Notes under the pieces: generated by a model
The model's database searches: none
What the model was told of the DNA's origin: nothing
Seen by the model: only the letters and a program-made list of their open reading frames with translations
Made by a program: the position numbers and the translations under genes
Origin: a virus
Direction: 5' to 3' (one strand)
DNA length: 41,854 nt
Virus record (IMG/VR): IMGVR_UViG_3300034198_025562
Location: 1 to 41,854 of that record
Shown: positions 34,464 to 41,378 of the stretch, in pieces
Numbering within the stretch: position 1 is the first letter of the stretch
Layout: every line of letters starts with the position of its first letter

Positions 34464-34859
34464 TCAAACTACTATTAGTTTGTACCGAAGGCGCCTTCGA
34501 TACTCCAATGTCGCCTCATCGTACTCATCTCGCTCGGCGACCTTTTTAGCGAGATGTATATTTATGCCCGATCCCGCGAAGCTCTTTGTGTTGATTAGAA
34601 CATCAATGCGGCTTGAGATCTCGCTCAGCTGAGGGGAGCCTGTGGACGAAACCACTAGCACCTCAACCTCCGGGCGACTTATCCCAAAAGCTGCATCAGA
34701 CGTTCCGCTCTCAACAGAGATCTTTATCGCTGGCAAGGCAGTCCGGACTGTTGCGGTGATCGGGTATATCTTCTTGTCGCTGGCAGTTCCGCTAAGCGAG
34801 GTCTGCAAGGTTGCATCCCCGCCAAGCTTGCTAAACAGCGATTCGTATATTCCCTTCAC
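34464..34859 (-). CDS. Tail terminator / tail completion protein
   Basis: 131 residues with the alpha-beta layout of tail terminators (DUF3168-like or gpU-like): N-terminal helix YESLFSKLGGD, then PAIKISVESG, the central EVEVLVVSSTGSPQLSEISSRI with a helix, and a C-terminal strand RYKLIVV. The order tail terminator, tube, chaperones, tape measure is standard. The start is GTG 34859; a -10-like TACTAT ends just 7 bases upstream, so the transcript probably begins at the start codon and is leaderless. The protein caps the tube at its head-proximal end. Confidence 0.65.
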   Translation of the reverse strand: MKGIYESLFSKLGGDATLQTSLSGTASDKKIYPITATVRTALPAIKISVESGTSDAAFGISRPEVEVLVVSSTGSPQLSEISSRIDVLINTKSFAGSGINIHLAKKVAERDEYDEATLEYRRRLRYKLIVV

Positions 34860-34866
34860 AAAGAGG

Positions 34867-34894
34867 ATAGTACGCTATCTGACTCACGGGGCAA
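34867..34894 (-). promoter_or_regulatory. Promoter for leaderless tail operon message
   Basis: TTGCCC (34894-34889), a 16-base spacer and TACTAT (34872-34867) on the minus strand; 7 bases then lead to GTG 34859. Transcription starting 6-8 bases after the -10 would begin at or next to the start codon. The -35 lies inside the end of the upstream HTH/Cys4 gene. Confidence 0.5.
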
Positions 34895-35357
34895 GGGTAG
34901 GCGATTCTACGTCCACTTCGGCATCATCCCAACCCATTGGAACAGCCTTCGGGTGTAGCGGCAACGGACTAAATGGTCGCAAGGGGCAATCGGTAATTCT
35001 GCAGAACCTATCCCCAAGGGCGCAGCCGCCGCACATTCTGTTAATGACCATTTGCCTTGCACGAGCCTGGCGCTCTGCGTCGGGCATTGCGACCCTGAAT
35101 GATGTTCTCTGATACTCCTCTGGGCTGATCTCAATACCGATCTTTTCAAGCGCTGAGAGCGGTATTGACCTTGATCCCGTCAGCCACTGGTTCACAGAGG
35201 ACTTGCTGTACCCGAGCTTTTCCGACCAGTAATCAACAAAGCTTTTGACGCTCATGCCTCTGCATTCGGCCTCCGTGGCAACTTGGAACCTCCTCCACGG
35301 GCCCTCTGGTGCAAGCGTTCTCCAGAACTCTGTGTCCTTCTTTACAATGTTGCTCAT
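34884..35357 (-). CDS. HTH protein with C-terminal Cys4 cluster
   Basis: 157 residues. Residues about 36-75 form an XRE-like helix-turn-helix (SVKSFVDYWSEKLGYSKSSVNQWLTG, SALEKIG) used for DNA binding. A second module near 109-130 has Cys109, Cys112, Cys119 and Cys124 (C-x2-C-x6-C-x4-C) followed by PLRPFSPL; phage proteins with a C-P-L-[YR]-P ending of this type probably bind zinc, though an Fe-S cluster is possible. AAAGGGGAG precedes ATG 35357. It lies between an HNH gene and the tail terminator, and its 3' end contains the promoter of the tail operon, so control of late transcription is a reasonable guess. Confidence 0.65.
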   Translation of the reverse strand: MSNIVKKDTEFWRTLAPEGPWRRFQVATEAECRGMSVKSFVDYWSEKLGYSKSSVNQWLTGSRSIPLSALEKIGIEISPEEYQRTSFRVAMPDAERQARARQMVINRMCGGCALGDRFCRITDCPLRPFSPLPLHPKAVPMGWDDAEVDVESPTLAP

Positions 35358-35377
35358 GCGTCTCCCCTTTCTTGGGG

Positions 35378-35830
35378 CTAACGCTGGTTTAGCCCCCTAA
35401 TCGCGGGATCAAGCCTGCCACCGTAATATTTACAGGTGCGGCACTCCCGGTCTCCGTTTCTACGCCAGTATGTGTTCTCCCATGTGTACTCGTGTCCGTG
35501 ACGACAACTTGTCGCACGAAGCTTGCCTGCGTCGCCCCTTCTGGTGTTCATTCTTGGGGTGACGACCTCAAGGTGTTGAAGGTTAACGCACTTCCTGTTT
35601 CGGCACAAGTGATCGATTTGAAGTCCTTTCACAATAGGACCGTGGACGTGTTCGTAGTGCCACTTGTGCGCATTGATCTTCTTGCCGTGCTGGTCCTTGA
35701 AGGCCCCATATCCAGACGGGTCCTTTGCCCCAGCCCACTCCCAGCAGCCGCTTTCAGCCTTGGAGACATGACGAAGAAACCGCGTGAGCGGGTCAGTTCT
35801 TGGTCGCCCCCGTTTGGTAACTTCTTCCAT
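35378..35830 (-). CDS. HNH homing-type endonuclease
   Basis: 150 residues with the HNH_3 arrangement: CWEWAG near residue 29, AHKWHYEHVHG, then QIDHLCRNRKCVNLQHLEVVTPRMN containing the His-Asn-His catalytic core and a zinc-binding Cys pair, and a C-terminal CRHGH...CRTC zinc/DNA-binding segment. Such free-standing nucleases spread by cutting related genomes at intergenic sites. TATACT lies 6 bases before ATG 35830, so its message looks leaderless. It sits at the boundary of the tail-structure block, the usual kind of insertion place for homing nucleases. Confidence 0.88.
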   Translation of the reverse strand: MEEVTKRGRPRTDPLTRFLRHVSKAESGCWEWAGAKDPSGYGAFKDQHGKKINAHKWHYEHVHGPIVKGLQIDHLCRNRKCVNLQHLEVVTPRMNTRRGDAGKLRATSCRHGHEYTWENTYWRRNGDRECRTCKYYGGRLDPAIRGLNQR

Positions 35831-35836
35831 GAAGAG

Positions 35837-35857
35837 AGTATACCATAACGTTTATGG
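35837..35857 (-). promoter_or_regulatory. Extended -10 with overlapping 15-base dyad
   Basis: TGGTATACT (35845-35837) on the minus strand is an extended -10 six bases before ATG 35830. CCATAA-CGT-TTATGG (35843-35857) is a perfect 6-bp dyad overlapping the TGG, so a bound repressor would block polymerase. Confidence 0.5.
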
Positions 35858-35859
35858 CG

Positions 35860-36054
35860 CTAATCTTCGATTGAAATCCTCAATGGCATGGTTACTGCCC
35901 ATGCAATCGTAAGGACCAGCAGGGTTCCGCCGACGAAGTTTCGTGTCTCTCCATCTGGCAACACAATCCAGCCGACCATAAGACCAAATACTGTCCAAGA
36001 TTGGGAAACGAGGTCATTGATAACGGCTTGGGCTATTGACTTCCATCTATTCAT
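35860..36054 (-). CDS. Small two-helix membrane protein
   Basis: 64 residues with two predicted membrane helices: about 17-33 ([17 protein letters not shown]) and about 41-56 ([16 protein letters not shown]), joined by a short charged loop (PDGETRNF). Size and layout resemble class II holins or holin-like accessory proteins. AGGAG precedes ATG 36054, which overlaps the stop of the secreted protein gene by 8 bases. Together with the XhlA-like protein and the secreted protein it forms a three-gene envelope cassette separate from the endolysin-holin pair. Confidence 0.6.
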   Translation of the reverse strand: MNRWKSIAQAVINDLVSQSWTVFGLMVGWIVLPDGETRNFVGGTLLVLTIAWAVTMPLRISIED

Positions 36055-37405
36055 TTTCTTTTCTCCTGCCCAGTTGGGCTTCTACGCTTCTTGCAGCTGG
36101 TCCTTTTGGACCCTTTCCTCCACCGCCGCCACCCGTGGGCCCGCTTGAGCCCCCGCCTGACGACCTAGCGATAGCAGCAGCACTTGCTGCAGCCTGTGCA
36201 ACCTGCGTCAAGATGATCGCAGGCAATACAGTTTCTCTTGCTGATTCCTTGTCCTCTTGAGATATATCGTTCCCTAGGTTTGCTATTGGCGCAAGTGCCT
36301 CACCAACTGCCTCTGCAGCGGCATCAGCAACAGCACCTACGGCCTCAGAGACTGTTTCTACGGCGGCACCTACCGCCTCGGAAACCGCTTCTGCAGCAGC
36401 ACCTACGGCTTGCTCAACCGCAGCAGCAACCTCACCTAGATCTGGCAGAGGGGGCTGTGTTGGCTCAGGAGAAGGAACAGCAGTGGGATCAGGAGAAGGG
36501 GCAGGTTCCGGCGAATCAGTTGGCTCCACGGTTCCTTCGGGCGTCGGCTCTGGTGTGGCAGTCGGGTCTGGTGTCGGCTCATTGGTTACCTCCGGGCTTG
36601 GAGTCGGCTCTTCAGTCGGCTCAGGGCTTGCGGTTGGATCTGGGGTTGGATCTGGAGTTGATTCCGGGCTAGGTGATGGCAATGGAGAAGGGCTCGGGGA
36701 AGGCTCTATAGAAGGCTCTGGCGTGGGGGTAGGAGCCACGCTAGGGCTTGGGGAAGGCGGTTCTGGGGTAGGAGAAGGTGTCGGCTCAGGAGTCGGCTCG
36801 GGGCTTGGTTCCGGAGTTGGCTCTGGGGTCGGCTCTGGGGTCGGCTCAGGGGTGGGCTGTGGCGTTGGCAAAATAGAAGGAATTGCAGTCGGCTCAACCG
36901 TGGGCGGGTTAGGGTCACGCAAAAGCGCAGTGGTGGTCAAGAGTTGGTAGGAGCCGCCTACAGGGAATGGGTCCTGCGGCCAGAGGCATGATCCGTCGTG
37001 ACAGGTAAAGCGTCCAGCCCGCAGCCGATAGACGCCAGCCTGGAGCTCCACGCTGATGTAGGAGTGCCAAGACTGCCCGTTGGTTCGGGGGTCATCGTCG
37101 TTCACCGTCATCAACGCACCAGTTGCATCGTAAAGCCAGAGTGCAGAGTCAGTAAAGTTTCCGCCGTCCTGAGTCGCAGCGCACCAAAAACTTGCAGTGT
37201 CGTTGCAAAGGTCTGTTTCGGCAGAAAAAACAGACGGCACGTCAATGACGACAAAGTAGTCGCCAGTCTCGGTCACAATTGTGCTGTAGGGGTATCCAGC
37301 GCCGTCGTAGCCATCTGCCCCGTAAACCGGCGAGGAAACAATGGAGAAAACTATCGTGGAGGCAATGAGCCACAGGGTGGCGGCGATAACAATTGCTCTA
37401 TGCAT
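36047..37405 (-). CDS. Secreted PPC-domain protein with Pro/Thr/Glu repeat stalk
   Basis: 452 residues. The N-terminal 28 residues are a signal peptide or anchor ([16 protein letters not shown]... ending SSPVYG-ADG). Residues about 30-165 resemble a bacterial pre-peptidase C-terminal (PPC) beta-sandwich: [40 protein letters not shown], with four Cys that could form disulphides outside the cell. Residues about 175-330 are PEPTPEPTP-type repeats, a rigid extended stalk. An Ala-rich helical region (about 330-400) and a Gly-rich basic end follow. ATG 37405 is chosen because AGGGAAAG precedes it and it overlaps the upstream TAA (TAATG). An exported cell-surface or wall-spanning protein seems likely; function unknown. 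Confidence 0.7.
   Translation of the reverse strand: MHRAIVIAATLWLIASTIVFSIVSSPVYGADGYDGAGYPYSTIVTETGDYFVVIDVPSVFSAETDLCNDTASFWCAATQDGGNFTDSALWLYDATGALMTVNDDDPRTNGQSWHSYISVELQAGVYRLRAGRFTCHDGSCLWPQDPFPVGGSYQLLTTTALLRDPNPPTVEPTAIPSILPTPQPTPEPTPEPTPEPTPEPSPEPTPEPTPSPTPEPPSPSPSVAPTPTPEPSIEPSPSPSPLPSPSPESTPDPTPDPTASPEPTEEPTPSPEVTNEPTPDPTATPEPTPEGTVEPTDSPEPAPSPDPTAVPSPEPTQPPLPDLGEVAAAVEQAVGAAAEAVSEAVGAAVETVSEAVGAVADAAAEAVGEALAPIANLGNDISQEDKESARETVLPAIILTQVAQAAASAAAIARSSGGGSSGPTGGGGGGKGPKGPAARSVEAQLGRRKENE
36440..36905 (-). repeat. Pro-Thr/Ser-Glu-Pro coding repeat
   Basis: Imperfect tandem repeats of 6 to 12 bases coding for EPTP and EPSP units in the secreted protein. The opposite strand reads as Gly/Ser/Val repeats and gives a false open frame. 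Confidence 0.8.
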
Positions 37406-37590
37406 TACTTTCCCTGTCCGGAAAGCCAAGCCATAATTCCGCTAATACCCGTAAGGCCAAGAATGCCAATAACAAACTTTGCAAGGCGGAAGGCGCCGCG
37501 TGTCTCAGCCATCTCTACGCGCATAGCAGAAAGTTCTTCCTCAATCTTGTCAAGGCGATCAATAATTTGCTGAACGTTGCTCGCAGTCAC
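37405..37590 (-). CDS. XhlA-like small membrane protein
   Basis: 61 residues, start GTG 37590 with GAGGTG 5 bases upstream. A coiled-coil N-terminal half ([21 protein letters not shown]) is followed by one membrane helix (about 37-56, [21 protein letters not shown]). This matches XhlA/hemolysin-type proteins that help holins or sit in the phage-host membrane. It is first in the envelope cassette and overlaps the secreted protein gene (TAATG). Confidence 0.6.
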   Translation of the reverse strand: MTASNVQQIIDRLDKIEEELSAMRVEMAETRGAFRLAKFVIGILGLTGISGIMAWLSGQGK

Positions 37591-37631
37591 ATCGGCACCT
37601 CATGTTGTGGGGATGCATTGATGTTTGCACT

Positions 37632-37637
37632 ATATTA
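37632..37637 (-). promoter_or_regulatory. Candidate -10 box for envelope cassette
   Basis: TAATAT on the minus strand in the 72-base gap before the XhlA-like gene; TTACTT 18 bases upstream is a weak -35. The leader would be about 35 bases with a ribosome site. Confidence 0.3.
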
Positions 37638-37662
37638 TGTGCTCACTACAAGCGCAAGTAAT

Positions 37663-37833
37663 TTACCCTCTACGCGCCCAGCCTTCGCCCTTGTAAAAAA
37701 CATTTGCAGAAGAAAAAACCATGCTCATTTCTTTCCCGCACGGTTTATGTATCTTCTTACTATCATCTGACATCGGGTGCATAAGTTCAACCTTCTTGTC
37801 GCACTTATCGCAGAAATATTCGTATACTGGCAT
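37663..37833 (-). CDS. FmdB-type zinc-ribbon protein
   Basis: 56 residues starting at ATG 37833 behind a GGGGGG tract. The opening MPVYEYFCDKCDKKVE is the hallmark of the FmdB/CxxC zinc-ribbon family: aromatic YEY-x-C-x2-C. A second half-site has only one Cys (KPCGKEM), so metal binding may be incomplete or use the nearby His. Small FmdB-like proteins are common in phages and are thought to be regulatory, but no function is established. It follows the fibre module. Confidence 0.75.
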   Translation of the reverse strand: MPVYEYFCDKCDKKVELMHPMSDDSKKIHKPCGKEMSMVFSSANVFYKGEGWARRG

Positions 37834-37837
37834 TTTA

Positions 37838-38053
37838 CTACCCCCCGATAATGGCAGCAATCTCCTCTTCCGTCAATCCAAGGGCTGCAAGCTTTGCCAG
37901 GGCAGACTCTCGCACCTCATTGGACGCTTCACGCGCTGCATTAGCAGTCGCCTCCGCAGCATTAATCTCATTGACCTCTTCTTGGGTCAACGGCTCTACT
38001 GTCGTTTCTCCAGTTAAAATGTCATAGGTAAGTTTAGTTGGCATGTCAGGCAT
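37838..38053 (-). CDS. Small fibre-associated helical protein
   Basis: 71 residues: a short beta segment (TKLTYDILTGETTVEPL), then an Ala/Glu-rich coiled coil (EINAAEATANAAREASNEVRE) and a short helical end (LGLTEEEIAAIIGG). ATG 38053 overlaps the fibre gene's TAA (TAATG), with GGAG 7 bases upstream. Proteins of this shape often follow fibre genes and may act as assembly chaperones; this is inference from context. Confidence 0.6.
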   Translation of the reverse strand: MPDMPTKLTYDILTGETTVEPLTQEEVNEINAAEATANAAREASNEVRESALAKLAALGLTEEEIAAIIGG

Positions 38054-39138
38054 TAGTATACTCCATAAATTTCTATTACTGCTCCGGCTCCAATGAGGTT
38101 TGTGGCTGAAGAAGACACAAGCGAAATTGACGAGACGGCAGCAGTTGTGGAGTTAAAACCAAATCCAATTTGAAATCCAGGAGCCATAGAAGAAGCCGCC
38201 GTTCCAAACATAAAAGTCCACAGCGCCGCCTTGTACATAGAGGCGGCATAGTTTGGGAACTCCATCTTCAAGACAGACCCTGCTCCAGCACCGGAAATAA
38301 CAACCCCACCGCTTGCAAGGTCTACAGCCCACGATGTATCTCCAGTAGTTGCCGCGGAAGTGCCAACGGTTGTGCTTGCAGAGGTTACGGTTATACCCTT
38401 GCGACCATAGGTTGTCGTTGAAAGCCCGTTCATTTGAACGCTTAGGTTTGCCGCAGTCGCAGTGCTTGATTTAATGTTATAACTGTAAACAAGCAAAGAT
38501 TTATACGTTGATGGGATGCTTGAAATTGTGAACGTTTGCGTTGCGCTAGCCAATGTAGTGCTGCTAATTAATGCCATGCCTGACTGGGTTGACCACTGCG
38601 GGGCACTGCCGCTTGATGTCAGTACTGTGTTTGCTGCACCAATGCCCAGCCTCCCAAGGGCTGTTCCGCTTGATGCGTACACGAGGTCACCAGCAGCCTG
38701 TGAAGGGACGGTGGCGACTGCGCCGTGAAGCGCTGACAATGTCTGGTAAGCGGGGGCAGATGCCCCTGCTGTCAAGATATTATTTGTTGATCCAATCCCA
38801 AGTCGAGTTACTGCCGCTGATCCCGTAGCATAAATAATATCCCCAGCAGTAGTGACTGTACTTTTTGCAACGGCAGCATTAGCGAGGTCATACGCAGCCT
38901 TAACCGCAGTTGCGCTTGCGGCAACGGTGCTGCTTGTCGTGCTGGTTAAGTCTGTTAGCGCTGGACCAAACAGCACAAAGGCAGATCCGTTATAAATGTA
39001 CGGCTTCTGGTCGTCTGTATCAAAGTACACCTGACCAGTAACGGGAGTCGCGGGCGCGGCGCTAGACGCTGGGAAGGCAGCGCCAGAGGTAATATCTACC
39101 CATGTTCCGCCAGACCTAATGTATGTTTTCTTTGGCAT
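38053..39138 (-). CDS. Tail fibre-like protein
   Basis: 361 residues rich in Ser, Thr, Ala and Gly. The N-terminus (TYIRSGGTWVDITSGAAFP...GQVYFDTDDQKPYIYNGS) is a common start of phage fibre proteins. Two copies of a GD-[IL]-[IV]-YA-S/T-G...RLGIG...LT...AP-x-[WY] module occur at about residues 100-190. The C-terminal 150 residues are a beta-sandwich-like tip. GGGGAG precedes ATG 39138. It probably forms part of the adsorption apparatus. Confidence 0.75.
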   Translation of the reverse strand: MPKKTYIRSGGTWVDITSGAAFPASSAAPATPVTGQVYFDTDDQKPYIYNGSAFVLFGPALTDLTSTTSSTVAASATAVKAAYDLANAAVAKSTVTTAGDIIYATGSAAVTRLGIGSTNNILTAGASAPAYQTLSALHGAVATVPSQAAGDLVYASSGTALGRLGIGAANTVLTSSGSAPQWSTQSGMALISSTTLASATQTFTISSIPSTYKSLLVYSYNIKSSTATAANLSVQMNGLSTTTYGRKGITVTSASTTVGTSAATTGDTSWAVDLASGGVVISGAGAGSVLKMEFPNYAASMYKAALWTFMFGTAASSMAPGFQIGFGFNSTTAAVSSISLVSSSATNLIGAGAVIEIYGVY

Positions 39139-39140
39139 GC

Positions 39141-39350
39141 CTAACTCCCCTCAACAATTGCTAGTTCTAATCGTGAAATAGCAAGGTTCTCATCTGCGTA
39201 TTCCTCGTAGAATACCACTTCATTATCTTTAAGTTTCTCAAAAGCAAACACATCGCTACGCTGATCTGCGGTTGCATCTCGCCACCTTGCAAAGGTCGTG
39301 CCAGAATCGTCTTGTGCTATCTCGTACCATTCGTTCCGATTTAGGCTCAT
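39141..39350 (-). CDS. Small acidic protein between fibre genes
   Basis: 69 residues, start ATG 39350 with AAGGAG 5 bases upstream. Sequence has an aromatic N-terminal half (RNEWYEIAQDDSGTTFARW) and an acidic C-terminus. No family is recognised. Placement between two fibre genes suggests a fibre chaperone or adaptor. Confidence 0.6.
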   Translation of the reverse strand: MSLNRNEWYEIAQDDSGTTFARWRDATADQRSDVFAFEKLKDNEVVFYEEYADENLAISRLELAIVEGS

Positions 39351-39359
39351 GATAACTCC

Positions 39360-40394
39360 TTATGCATAGGTTAAGTATGCAATACTTGCGCTATTGTTGC
39401 TGTAGGCAACGATTGTATCTGCGCTTATGCTCATCTTAGTCTGGCTTGTTAGCGAAGTTGCAGATGTTACTGCTGCCCATGTTGCACCATGGTCAGTGCT
39501 ATACCCGATAGTTGTTCCGCCAGATAGGTAGCACACGCCATTGCCCGTAGGCGATGCTGCAAGACCACGAACAGTTCCTGGGTATACTGCCGGAGAAGGG
39601 TTAGTGATGACATTACCAGTGGTATTGTTAAATGCTGAGGCAGCAGCGCGACCAAGGCTGTTGTCGCCAAGGTATAGCCAGTGCGTACCAGTATATGCAA
39701 GACCTCGGCAGTCACCAATAGCAATAGTCTGCAATGTATAAGATGTTGTGTCATTTGCGGCGGAAAAATACGTTGCGTTAGCTCCGTTACCGCCCATCAC
39801 CATAATAAGTCGCTTATCTGATCCAGTTCCCGTTCCACCCCATGCGATGCCCTGAACACTTGCCCCTGTTTGCGGAAGGGTAGTAGCAGTAGACCAAGTT
39901 CCGCTAATTGATGTCGCAGTGGCAACGTAAATTCCAGTTGCATTTGAACCAACAGCAACGAATGGGCGAGCTGCGCCATTACAATACATCATTATTGTTG
40001 CGCTAGTTGCCCCAGATGAAACTGGGCTGACTGTGCTTAATGTACCTTGCGGCGTGCCGTCTGACGTATAGGAAAATTGACCAGTTGTGTCGTTTCCATA
40101 TACCCAATATTTGCTTGAACCAGTATCAATATAGGTAATGCCACGCGCCTGCCCCTGGCTCTGAATAGTTTTATATGTCCATCCTCCGTTGATTGACGTT
40201 GCGTAAGAGATGCTTCCAGTTGCGGTGACAGAAGAGGTTGGCGCACCGTACTTTACATAGTATCCGTTACCAGACATGAACCCAGAAGGAACTGTTGCGC
40301 TAGTATAGATTGCAGTATCTGGCTGGCTGCCTGGAGCAAGCAGCACTGAATAGTTTAATGAATATGCTGAAGAAGTTGTTCCTAGAATCCTCAT
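39360..40394 (-). CDS. Beta-propeller-like adsorption protein
   Basis: 344 residues made of repeated short strands with blade-like units such as GITYIDTGSSKYWVYG, GIAWGGTGTGSDKRLIMVMGG, GLAYTGTHWLYLG and GLAASPTGNGVCYLSGG, and a late GYSTDHGATWAAV, an Asp-box-like (S-x-D-x-G-x-T-W) motif of sialidase/BNR propellers. A six- or seven-blade propeller is likely, used for sugar binding in a receptor-recognition role. ATG 40394 overlaps the previous stop (ATGA). No catalytic residues for sialidase activity are identifiable. Confidence 0.65.
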   Translation of the reverse strand: MRILGTTSSAYSLNYSVLLAPGSQPDTAIYTSATVPSGFMSGNGYYVKYGAPTSSVTATGSISYATSINGGWTYKTIQSQGQARGITYIDTGSSKYWVYGNDTTGQFSYTSDGTPQGTLSTVSPVSSGATSATIMMYCNGAARPFVAVGSNATGIYVATATSISGTWSTATTLPQTGASVQGIAWGGTGTGSDKRLIMVMGGNGANATYFSAANDTTSYTLQTIAIGDCRGLAYTGTHWLYLGDNSLGRAAASAFNNTTGNVITNPSPAVYPGTVRGLAASPTGNGVCYLSGGTTIGYSTDHGATWAAVTSATSLTSQTKMSISADTIVAYSNNSASIAYLTYA

Positions 40395-40930
40395 GACAAG
40401 TCACCAACAACTACCCACTCATCCGTTGCAATCTTAATGCAGGTAGCAGTAGAGTATTGTGCGCGCAGTGTTGCTCCTGGAGTTGCCCTGACAGTAGTAG
40501 TTGCAGGCGTAACTGCAGCGACAGTGAGTGCTCCTGCTCCGTATCGCATAATATTGATCTGTGTACCAACTGGAAATGCTTGGGAGGCATTTGTTGGGAT
40601 TTGAGCAACAAGTGCGCTGGCGCTTGAAAAGATAAATAGTTCACTTTCATCCCCGATGACGAATGGGTAGTTTGCTGTCTTTGGCGCAGCGACGGTGCTT
40701 CCGAGTACAAGGGTCGGGTCGCCCGCTGGACCAGTGGCTCCAGTAGCCCCAGTAGCGCCAGTAGCACCAGTAGCGCCAGTTGATCCTACGATCTCATCAT
40801 TAGAGTCAATCCAGATATCGCCATCGTTGGCAATCGTCGGCTCAGCATTCTGGTAATAGACGGCATTACCCGCATTAGATAGAATCTCTATCCACTGCGT
40901 GCCGTCCCAGATCTTTGCTTGCTTAGCCAT
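40391..40930 (-). CDS. Fibre protein with collagen-like segment
   Basis: 179 residues. The start AKIWDGTQWIEI resembles phage fibre N-termini. Residues about 50-71 are Gly-x-y triplets, mainly GAT, then GPAGDP, which should form a short collagen-like triple helix. The C-terminal 100 residues are beta-rich and end VVVGDLS, likely a trimeric head. It is followed with 4-base overlap by the propeller protein, so the two may be parts of one fibre. Confidence 0.75.
   Translation of the reverse strand: MAKQAKIWDGTQWIEILSNAGNAVYYQNAEPTIANDGDIWIDSNDEIVGSTGATGATGATGATGATGPAGDPTLVLGSTVAAPKTANYPFVIGDESELFIFSSASALVAQIPTNASQAFPVGTQINIMRYGAGALTVAAVTPATTTVRATPGATLRAQYSTATCIKIATDEWVVVGDLS
40731..40782 (-). 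repeat. 9-bp repeats coding Gly-Ala-Thr collagen triplets
   Basis: Tandem units of the form CCAGTAGCN on the plus strand, with changes mainly at third codon positions. Such short tandem arrays easily gain or lose copies and change the fibre length. Confidence 0.75.
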
Positions 40931-40933
40931 AAC

Positions 40934-41317
40934 TTACGCCCGTCGTGACACTGCAGCGTCAATTGCGGCATCGTAGTCTGCCGTAACTGGAAGTGCGGCG
41001 CGCAACTGCGTTACAAGAACCTGGAGAATGCCGTTTGCCTTGGTGCGCTCTACGATCTCTGAGCGGATCAAATAGGACACGCGGACATACTGCTGAAGCT
41101 CTGCGAGTTCAGCAAGGTCTTCAATTGGGCACTGCGCAACCGCCTGGTCTGCAGGCAGGTCTTTCAGAGCAAGAAGATGCTCAGGATAAACCCCATCGGA
41201 TGCCGCCAGAATCGTCTGGTAGTTAGAGATGTTGAGGTCGTACTGGTACACCTCGTGAGTGCGCCCAACGACGTTATCGGCTAGGTCCTGAATCCGCTTT
41301 TCATCTGTAATGATCAT
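40934..41317 (-). CDS. Helical protein of the fibre module, unknown
   Basis: 127 residues from ATG 41317, chosen because CAAGGAGCAGAAA gives an excellent ribosome site; a start at 41341 has none. The protein is nearly all helical and acidic (DLADNVVGRTHEVYQY, DLAELAELQQYVRV, AIDAAVSRRA) without motifs. It lies between the partial propeller gene and the collagen-like fibre gene. A fibre-assembly chaperone is plausible; no family is recognised. Confidence 0.6.
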   Translation of the reverse strand: MIITDEKRIQDLADNVVGRTHEVYQYDLNISNYQTILAASDGVYPEHLLALKDLPADQAVAQCPIEDLAELAELQQYVRVSYLIRSEIVERTKANGILQVLVTQLRAALPVTADYDAAIDAAVSRRA

Positions 41318-41339
41318 TTTCTGCTCCTTGCCATCTGGC

Positions 41340-41366
41340 ACTATACGATTTGTTACTTTTTAACAA
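41340..41366 (-). promoter_or_regulatory. Candidate promoter and AT-rich hairpin
   Basis: On the minus strand TTGTTA (41366-41361), 15 bases, then TATAGT (41345-41340), ahead of the 41317 start. The same DNA forms a TTTGTTA/TAACAAA dyad (41349-41367), which could act as a weak terminator of the upstream propeller gene. Confidence 0.35.
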
Positions 41367-41378
41367 ACCTATTTTATA

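Noticed and set aside
36483-36950. Plus-strand Gly/Ser/Val repeat protein
   Set aside because: It is the complement of the Pro/Thr/Glu repeats of the secreted protein; low complexity on one strand produces it.
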